Of a stretch of 5,218 nucleotides of DNA, positions 1 through 5,218 are shown in pieces; within the stretch, counting starts at the first letter, position 1, and each line of letters opens with the position of its first letter. The position numbers were made by a program, and so were the translations under genes. The notes beneath the pieces are model-generated. The model saw nothing but the letters and a program-made list of their open reading frames with translations, ran no database searches and was not told where the DNA came from. The stretch lies in contig JAAYYM010000455.1 of assembly GCA_012515365.1 (NCBI GenBank), positions 1 to 5,218 on the forward strand, in the 5' to 3' direction. Source of the stretch: Clostridia bacterium (GTDB taxonomy: Bacteria > Bacillota_A > Clostridia > Lachnospirales > Lachnospiraceae).

Positions 1-1908
1 TGCTGTCTCGGTTTTCTGTGCATCCTCAGCTTTATGTGCATCCTCATCATTTACATTTTCATCTGATGCAGCATATGTTTCATCAAAATATTCCTCTATT
101 TTTTCATCCATCTTACTATCTTCATAAGCATCTATATCAGAAAGAGTCAGATCCTCCATCGTCCAGATAACAGAGAAGTTTTCATACACCTTATCCTCTA
201 ATCCGGCAAGCTTATTATTGATATAAATCTTAGTGCCTTCTTTTAATATAACATCCATAAACTCGACGATCTGCTGTGCAGTATAATAATTCAGCATTTT
301 AATTTCGTCGCCGTTTTGTATTTCATAATAACCAGACTGTAGAGTTCCATTAACCTCAGCGAATTTAGGAAGTACAATTCTTTGGTCGTTGACAATGACC
401 TGAATGCTGCTGTCATACTCCGGCAGCTTCCGGATCTCTAGTTTTGCAGGTGCACCATAAGAGGATTCCTTAACAACAATCTTATCATTTGCCACAATTG
501 GAGCATTAATACCTGTCGGAACACCATTCAAAGTTACAACAGCCGGTTCACCTAATTCTCCACGCACCATACGATTCTTTCCATTTACACAAAAGTGCAG
601 TTCTTCTCCTCGTCTTGGAAAAAGTCCTTCGTTTGGAAAGTTTGCCTGCATAGCTGCATCAACGATTGCCAGCTTATTATTATCATACAGCTTAATTCGT
701 TCCCCATTAAAGTTTACAAAGATAAAATTATTTTTCTGGTCATAGAAATTCAAACAGATTCCAATCGGAGTCACATACATGGAATCACGCTTGACGTCTG
801 TCGTCATGAAGTCAATGTCTTTAAGGACTTCTTCTCCTCTGACAGCGACACGCTCTTCCTGAATCCCAAGCTCCCTTGCCAACGCGTTCGAATAACCGTT
901 GCACTTACCGCCACCACCGACGATAAAGACAGCACTAACCGGTTTTCCACCATTGAGTTCAATGATTTTCTCAGCAACCTCATGCGCCATATCCTGAATA
1001 ACATCTTCTATTAATTCTGCGACCTCCTGTGGAGATATTTTTTGGGAAAGTCCCATAATATCCTTATAGTTGATCACTGTTTTCCGATTTGCCGCAATCT
1101 TAATCTTTTCTGCCTGATTAAAATCTACCAGACAATGTCTCGCAATCACCTCTGTAATCTTATCTCCAGCACTTGGAATCATACCATATGCCACGATGCT
1201 CCCATCACGAGTAATGGAAATATCACTGGTTCCGGCACCCACATCAACAAGTGCGATATTTAACATGCGGTACATCGTCGGAATTGCCACCTGGATCGCT
1301 GCAATAGGCTCAAGTGTCAGGTTAACCACCTGCAGCTGCGCCACTTCGACTGCTCTGTATAGTCCATCCACGACCTCATCCGGCAAAAATGTTGCAATCA
1401 GATCTGCTGAAATCGTGCGTGCCTTATGGCTCTCTAATGAAGTCATCTGAAACTGATTCAGATAATATTTCATGACAGAATAACCAACACAGTAAAATTT
1501 GATCCCTGTATGGTTTTCAAGCTGAAACTCATCATATGCTTTTTCAACACCAAGCATATCAAGCGTATAGATATGCTCCGGCAAAACAACAGTCTCCTCA
1601 CTAAACTCATAATCCACATGAGTCGTCACTGTCTTAAGCACACGCCCTGCGGCTGCAATACAGACATCCTTAAGTTTACGGTCAATCTGTCGTTCCAGTG
1701 TTTCCTTAACTGCCTTGATTGTTTTCCCAACCTTCGCAATGTCATGGATCTGTCCGTCAAGCATGGCTCTTGTTTCATGTTCTTTTGTCTGCTGTGCCAC
1801 CACATGAAAAGTCTCGCCGGTCTTATATCCGACAGTGCCGACAATGCTCCTTGTTCCGATATCCAACCCAAAGACTAACTGTCCTGGATATTTTTTGTTT
1901 TCTGCCAT
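1..1908 (-). CDS. FtsA/PilM-like actin-fold ATPase with long C-terminal extension (3' end outside window)
   Basis: No stop interrupts the 636 codons from ATG at 1908 to the left edge. ATP-site motifs of the actin/FtsA superfamily are visible: phosphate-1 FGLDIGTRSIVG (residues 13-24), phosphate-2 LVDVGAGTSDISIT (220-233) and adenosine motif VFIVGGGGKCNGY (327-339). Between them lies an FtsA-type 1C/SHS2 region (about 80-180, beginning near CIAAAGR), followed by IPSAGDKIT (244-252) and AEKIK (266-270), which match the FtsA/PilM pattern. An EHETRAMLDGQIHD stretch (43-56) recalls clostridial FtsA-domain proteins. Classical FtsA is about 420 residues. Here the actin core ends near 390 and is followed by a beta-rich extension (about 394-590) and an acidic tail. 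No signal peptide or transmembrane segment is visible; an amphipathic membrane anchor, if present, would be past the edge. ATG at 1908 is preferred over in-frame GTG at 1932 because a ribosome binding site precedes it and the core motif begins at the expected distance. The inferred role is a membrane-associated cytoskeletal ATPase in division or envelope assembly. Family assignment is firm; the exact role is unknown. Confidence 0.88.
   Translation of the reverse strand, partial: MAENKKYPGQLVFGLDIGTRSIVGTVGYKTGETFHVVAQQTKEHETRAMLDGQIHDIAKVGKTIKAVKETLERQIDRKLKDVCIAAAGRVLKTVTTHVDYEFSEETVVLPEHIYTLDMLGVEKAYDEFQLENHTGIKFYCVGYSVMKYYLNQFQMTSLESHKARTISADLIATFLPDEVVDGLYRAVEVAQLQVVNLTLEPIAAIQVAIPTMYRMLNIALVDVGAGTSDISITRDGSIVAYGMIPSAGDKITEVIARHCLVDFNQAEKIKIAANRKTVINYKDIMGLSQKISPQEVAELIEDVIQDMAHEVAEKIIELNGGKPVSAVFIVGGGGKCNGYSNALARELGIQEERVAVRGEEVLKDIDFMTTDVKRDSMYVTPIGICLNFYDQKNNFIFVNFNGERIKLYDNNKLAIVDAAMQANFPNEGLFPRRGEELHFCVNGKNRMVRGELGEPAVVTLNGVPTGINAPIVANDKIVVKESSYGAPAKLEIRKLPEYDSSIQVIVNDQRIVLPKFAEVNGTLQSGYYEIQNGDEIKMLNYYTAQQIVEFMDVILKEGTKIYINNKLAGLEDKVYENFSVIWTMEDLTLSDIDAYEDSKMDEKIEEYFDETYAASDENVNDEDAHKAEDAQKTETA
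11..46 (-). repeat. Two tandem 18-bp units encoding acidic hexapeptides
   Basis: Positions 11-28 and 29-46 match at 16 of 18 bases and share an identical 12-base core (17-28 and 35-46). Within the FtsA-like gene they encode EDAHKA followed by EDAQKT, and the next residues ETA suggest a decayed third unit at the window edge. The repeat lies in an Asp/Glu-rich, probably disordered C-terminal tail that starts around residue 585. More units may follow outside the window. Confidence 0.7.
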
Positions 1909-1919
1909 AGCTAAATTAT

Positions 1920-1925
1920 CCCCCT
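1920..1925 (-). promoter_or_regulatory. Ribosome binding site of the FtsA-like gene
   Basis: On the minus strand AGGGGG lies 11 bases before the ATG at 1908, inside the 23 bp spacer after coaE. It is a strong purine-rich Shine-Dalgarno match with a slightly long spacing, and it supports the ATG over the in-frame GTG at 1932. The spacer has no room for a promoter or terminator, so expression probably depends on read-through from coaE. Confidence 0.7.
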
Positions 1926-1931
1926 GAACCA

Positions 1932-2546
1932 CTATGAATTTTCAGCTTGTTTCTTTTGTATCAACAGCTTGATCTGATGCTCTGTGTGAATGAGATCTTC
2001 ACTATTATTGATCACTTCGTCACATAGCTGTTCAAATGTCTGATCATCAAACTGCTTTTCCATGATCTGCATGATTTTTTCCTTTGAATATCCACGGCTT
2101 TCTATCAGACGTTTTTCTCTGATCGTCCGGTCAGTCTTAATAAACCAGATTTCATCACAGATTTCTCTGTATCCGTCTTCTAAAAGCAGTGCCGCTTCTA
2201 TAAAAAAGTAATCCACGCACTTACGCTCTGTTTCCTCTTGTATCAAAGCAAGTATTTCCTGTCTGACCATGGGATGAATGATTTGATTAACTTGCTCTAA
2301 AAGCGCATGCGCATCTTTTCTAAAAATACGCTCTGCCATTCTCTTTTTATTAATGGTTCCATCCGGATCAAGAACTGTCGTTCCGAGCAGCTCAACTACT
2401 TTCTCATAACAGCTTTGTCCCGGTTCCTTTAGGCTGTTTGCCAATTCATCTGCTAATACGATTTTACATTTGCAGTTTCTTTTGATCAAGGAAAGAACTT
2501 CTGTCTTTCCGGCACCGACGCCACCTGTAATCCCGATTATTTTCAT
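1932..2546 (-). CDS. coaE: Dephospho-CoA kinase
   Basis: CoaE phosphorylates the 3'-hydroxyl of the ribose of dephospho-CoA with ATP, the last step of coenzyme A synthesis in the cytosol. With the chosen start it has 204 residues, normal for the family. It opens with MKIIGITGG and a P-loop GGVGAGKT (8-15). Then come the substrate-site Asp in LADELA (D33), PG at 42-43, DGTINKKRMAERIF (62-75), the conserved HP pair (H91-P92), the lid-region segment REKRLIESRGYS and, near the end, DEVINN, which matches the usual D-x-V-I-x-N nucleotide-binding signature. The common PLLFE motif reads AALLLE here (118-123). The ATG at 2546 is preferred because an AGGA lies 8 bases before it and the P-loop then begins at residue 8. 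A start at 2570 would add eight residues (MMQSRKNE), overlap polA by 14 bp and push the conserved N-terminus inward. The gene is 10 bp downstream of polA and 23 bp upstream of the FtsA-like gene, so it is probably co-transcribed with both. Confidence 0.96.
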   Translation of the reverse strand: MKIIGITGGVGAGKTEVLSLIKRNCKCKIVLADELANSLKEPGQSCYEKVVELLGTTVLDPDGTINKKRMAERIFRKDAHALLEQVNQIIHPMVRQEILALIQEETERKCVDYFFIEAALLLEDGYREICDEIWFIKTDRTIREKRLIESRGYSKEKIMQIMEKQFDDQTFEQLCDEVINNSEDLIHTEHQIKLLIQKKQAENS

Positions 2547-2554
2547 CTCGTTTT

Positions 2555-2558
2555 TCCT
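2555..2558 (-). promoter_or_regulatory. coaE ribosome binding site overlapping the polA stop codon
   Basis: On the minus strand the polA stop TAG (2559-2557) runs directly into GA, so AGGA serves as a Shine-Dalgarno element 8 bases before the coaE ATG at 2546. Ribosomes finishing polA would stop on top of this site, an arrangement typical of translational coupling. This element decides the coaE start. Confidence 0.72.
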
Positions 2559-5218
2559 ACTTTGCATCATACCAGTTGCTTCCGGTATGTGTATCTATTT
2601 CCAATGAAACTGAAAGTGCAGCAACAGATTTCATCTCTTCATCCAGAATCCGTGCTACCTGCGCTTCCTCATCCACAGCCGTCTCGATCAATAATTCATC
2701 ATGCACCTGTAAAATAATTCTTGACTTTAGAGCTTCCTTTAGCAGCCTGTCATGAACATGTATCATGGCAAGCTTCATAATGTCTGCTGCGCTTCCCTGA
2801 ATCGGTGCATTCATCGCAACACGCTCACCGAAACTCCTCTGGACAAAATTCGAGGAAGACAGCTCTGGAACAGGTCTGCGTCTATGAAACATCGTTTCAA
2901 CATAGCCTTGTTTTTTCCCTGCCTCCACAAGTCCGTCCAGAAACAGCTTCACCTGCGGATAGGTTTCAAAATAATGTTCGATATATTCTTTCGCTTCTTT
3001 GCGCGAAATACTTAAATCCTGACTGAGTCCAAATGAACTGATGCCATAGATAATACCAAAATTAACTGCCTTTGCATTTCTTCTAAGAAGCGGTGTCACC
3101 TCTTCAAACGGAACGTGAAATACCTGAGAGGCTGTGATCGCATGGATATCATCCTCACGGTTGTATGCTTCTATCAGCTTTTTGTCTCCTGACATATGTG
3201 CTAACAGTCTAAGCTCGATCTGCGAATAATCCGCATCCATGAATATATATCCCGGCTTTGGAACAAATACCTTGCGGATCTGTCTGCCAAGCTCCATTCT
3301 CACAGGAATATTCTGAAGATTCGGTTCTGTACTGCTGATACGCCCTGTCGCTGTAATTGTCTGATTAAAGTGACTGTGGATGCGTCCACTCTGATCGATA
3401 TACCCTGCAAGTCCTTCCGCATAAGTCGAATTTAGCTTTGTAAGTCCTCTGTACTCTAGAATATCGGCTACAATCGGATAATCAGACTGTAATTTCTCTA
3501 ATACATCTGCTGATGTGGAATACCCCGTCTTCGTCTTTTTCCCTCCAGGGATTCCCATTTTTCCAAACAGCAGCTCTCCCAGCTGTTTCGGAGAGTTGAT
3601 ATTAAATGTCTCTCCAGCCTGTTCATAAATACTGTCTTCAAGCAGCTTGATCTGTTCTCTGAGTTTCTGTCCATAAATCATTAGCTCTGATGCCCGAACT
3701 GCAATTCCTTCAACCTCCATATCATAAAGGCAATGGCAAAGCGGAAGCTCAATCTTCTGATATAAAGACAGCATATTGGTTTCGTTAAGACGTTCTTTTA
3801 AAATCGGCATCGTCTGATATGCAATTCGTGAAAGACTACATACATAAGAGAGAAACTCCTCCGGCTGATTTGTCATGATCTGGCGTAACGACGCCTTACC
3901 AAACAGCTCTTTTCTCTCCTCAAGTGACATTCCCAGATATTCATTGGCAATGTCTTCGCAACAGTAATCGCTTTTCAGCGGATTCAGCAAATAGGCTGCC
4001 AGCAAAATATCAGACATATGAGGTTCTAGCAGAGAAATCGTTTTCTGCTGCTCTTGTTTTCTTTCTTCATCTGTTAATGTAAGGAATGGATTTTCTTCCT
4101 TGACATCAATATCATAATAGAACTGTTTCAAATCAAAGGTTTCAAATGTAACGTCCGGATTCTGTCTGACGATAGTCTGAATGGCTCTTACCAGATCAAC
4201 AGGGGACAAATAACTGCCGCACTCGATCCAATAACTGTTTTCCTCTGAATAGGTCAGTGAAAGACCTAACAGCTCTTCATCCGTGATAAGCTGTATCCCA
4301 ATATGCGCGGAATTTTTCACATCCTGAATCAACTGTTCAAGCTGCTCCGGTTCTGTCAGCCTTTTATTATTTACGAAGCTCTGCTGCATCTGTTGTCTGT
4401 TTTCCTGTGAAAAACGTGAAAGCAGATTTCTAAATTCAAGTTTTTTCATCAATACATAAGCTTCTTTTGTATAAAGTTCTGAAATCCTGGCATCCTCTAT
4501 CGTCATATCAAGCTCAGCATTTATATTGATAGTTGCAAGTACCTTACTTAATCTGGCCAGTTCAAAATTCTCCTGAAGGCTTTCTCTGATGCTTTTCTTT
4601 GTAATTTCATCAATGTGTCCTTCCAGATTTTCAATTGTACCATACGAAACAATCAGCTGTGTAGCTGTCTTTTCTCCGATCTTAGGTACGCCGGGGATAT
4701 TATCTGAAGAATCTCCCATCAATGCCTTCAGTTCAATGATCTGCAGTGGCGTTACCTGATATTCCTCCAGCACATCCTTGGCATAGTAATCCTTAATTTC
4801 AGTTTTACCACCCTTTGTCTTTGGCATTCTGATCTTAATATTATCTGATGCAATCTGCAAAAGATCTCGGTCTCCTGAAACCAGTGATACTGCCATGCCC
4901 TCTTTTTCTGCACGTTTCGCAAGTGTTCCCAACAGATCGTCTGCTTCCAGTCCGGGTTTTTCTATCATCTTCACCTGCATGGATAATAGAACTTCTTTGA
5001 TCAACGGAACCTGCTCGCGAAACTCCGCCGGAGCCGGTTTTCTGGTGCCTTTATATTCCTTATAGATCTCATGTCTAAAAGTAGGTGCCTTAACGTCAAA
5101 CGCAACCACCAGATACTGTGGCTGCTCCTCTTCTATAATCTTAAGCATAATATTCAGAAATCCATATACTGCATTTGTATGAACACCTGCTGAATTAGTC
5201 AAATCCGGCAGTCCATAA
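2557..5218 (-). CDS. polA: DNA polymerase I (5' end outside window)
   Basis: Pol I fills gaps in excision repair and removes Okazaki RNA primers. Residues are counted from the TTG codon at 5202, which is an internal Leu: the frame continues to the edge as YGLPD before it, typical of Pol I a short way inside its N-terminus, so the true start and first metal-binding Asp are missing. The 5' nuclease (to about 275) shows AFDVKAPTFRHE, YKGTR (50-54), EADD (86-89), SGDRD (109-113) and GDSSDNIPG (163-171) with the following helix-hairpin-helix. The central 3'-5' exonuclease fold (about 290-480) lacks the DxE and other catalytic acids, as in Bacillus and Taq enzymes. The polymerase domain (about 485-881) has TATGRISS (617-624), motif A DYSQIELR (658-665, D658 catalytic, E663 steric gate), motif B RRNAKAVNFGIIYG (707-720, K711, F715, Y719) and motif C VHDE (833-836, D835), ending in WYDAK. 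All 5' nuclease and polymerase residues seen look intact. coaE follows after 10 bp. Confidence 0.98.
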   Translation of the reverse strand, partial: YGLPDLTNSAGVHTNAVYGFLNIMLKIIEEEQPQYLVVAFDVKAPTFRHEIYKEYKGTRKPAPAEFREQVPLIKEVLLSMQVKMIEKPGLEADDLLGTLAKRAEKEGMAVSLVSGDRDLLQIASDNIKIRMPKTKGGKTEIKDYYAKDVLEEYQVTPLQIIELKALMGDSSDNIPGVPKIGEKTATQLIVSYGTIENLEGHIDEITKKSIRESLQENFELARLSKVLATININAELDMTIEDARISELYTKEAYVLMKKLEFRNLLSRFSQENRQQMQQSFVNNKRLTEPEQLEQLIQDVKNSAHIGIQLITDEELLGLSLTYSEENSYWIECGSYLSPVDLVRAIQTIVRQNPDVTFETFDLKQFYYDIDVKEENPFLTLTDEERKQEQQKTISLLEPHMSDILLAAYLLNPLKSDYCCEDIANEYLGMSLEERKELFGKASLRQIMTNQPEEFLSYVCSLSRIAYQTMPILKERLNETNMLSLYQKIELPLCHCLYDMEVEGIAVRASELMIYGQKLREQIKLLEDSIYEQAGETFNINSPKQLGELLFGKMGIPGGKKTKTGYSTSADVLEKLQSDYPIVADILEYRGLTKLNSTYAEGLAGYIDQSGRIHSHFNQTITATGRISSTEPNLQNIPVRMELGRQIRKVFVPKPGYIFMDADYSQIELRLLAHMSGDKKLIEAYNREDDIHAITASQVFHVPFEEVTPLLRRNAKAVNFGIIYGISSFGLSQDLSISRKEAKEYIEHYFETYPQVKLFLDGLVEAGKKQGYVETMFHRRRPVPELSSSNFVQRSFGERVAMNAPIQGSAADIMKLAMIHVHDRLLKEALKSRIILQVHDELLIETAVDEEAQVARILDEEMKSVAALSVSLEIDTHTGSNWYDAK

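Noticed and set aside
595..1014. Plus-strand open frame of 139 codons
   Set aside because: It lies antisense within the FtsA-like gene over the part coding the adenosine motif, has no recognisable domain, and is explained by the opposite strand's codon structure.
804..1871. Minus-strand frames at 804-1004 and 1626-1871
   Set aside because: They are in a different frame from the FtsA-like gene, which reads unbroken through both, so they do not indicate a frameshift or nested gene.
1042..1878. Plus-strand open frames at 1042-1263, 1196-1450 and 1510-1878
   Set aside because: All are antisense to the well-supported ATPase coding frame. Their translations are Cys/Ser/His-rich without motifs, as expected for shadow frames.
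1909..1931. Possible terminator or promoter between coaE and the FtsA-like gene
   Set aside because: The 23 bp spacer has no GC-rich hairpin, no T-run after a stem and no room for -35/-10 boxes; only a ribosome binding site is visible.
2752..3026. Plus-strand frames at 2752-3015 and 2805-3026
   Set aside because: They are antisense to the polymerase domain of polA between motifs B and C, where the conserved protein sequence accounts for the DNA.
5200..5202. TTG as the polA start codon
   Set aside because: The frame stays open to the edge as YGLPD-L, which fits an internal Pol I segment. A start here would omit the first catalytic Asp region of the 5' nuclease, so the gene is simply cut by the window.

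Overview
The window carries three genes, all on the minus strand, so transcription runs from the right edge to the left. In transcription order they are polA (DNA polymerase I, start cut off by the right edge), coaE (dephospho-CoA kinase, complete) and a large actin-fold ATPase related to FtsA/PilM (end cut off by the left edge). The AT-leaning composition, the Shine-Dalgarno sites, the Gram-positive style Pol I with a degenerate proofreading site and the long clostridial-type FtsA-like protein all suggest a low-GC Firmicute. A member of the Clostridia, probably Lachnospiraceae, is the best guess. That placement rests on recalled family resemblance, not on a search.

Layout. 5218-2557: polA, with about 886 codons visible and roughly the first 15-20 residues lost. 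2546-1932: coaE, separated from polA by 10 bp, with its ribosome binding site overlapping the polA stop codon. 1931-1909: a 23 bp spacer holding the ribosome binding site of the next gene. 1908-1: the FtsA-like gene, 636 codons open to the window edge with no stop. There is no gene-free stretch longer than 23 bp. I see no RNA gene, insertion sequence, CRISPR array, attachment site, promoter or terminator.

The spacing indicates one polycistronic transcript with likely translational coupling at the polA/coaE junction. polA serves DNA repair and Okazaki-fragment processing, and coaE performs the last step of coenzyme A synthesis. The third gene resembles the divisome actin FtsA but has a C-terminal extension of at least 240 residues: a beta-rich stretch that looks like repeated modules, then an acidic tail containing hexapeptide repeats. 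There is no obvious biochemical pathway joining the three, so the grouping looks like a housekeeping gene neighbourhood. The FtsA-like protein is the least understood element and the most worthwhile target here. I found no convincing new defence, mobile or regulatory system.
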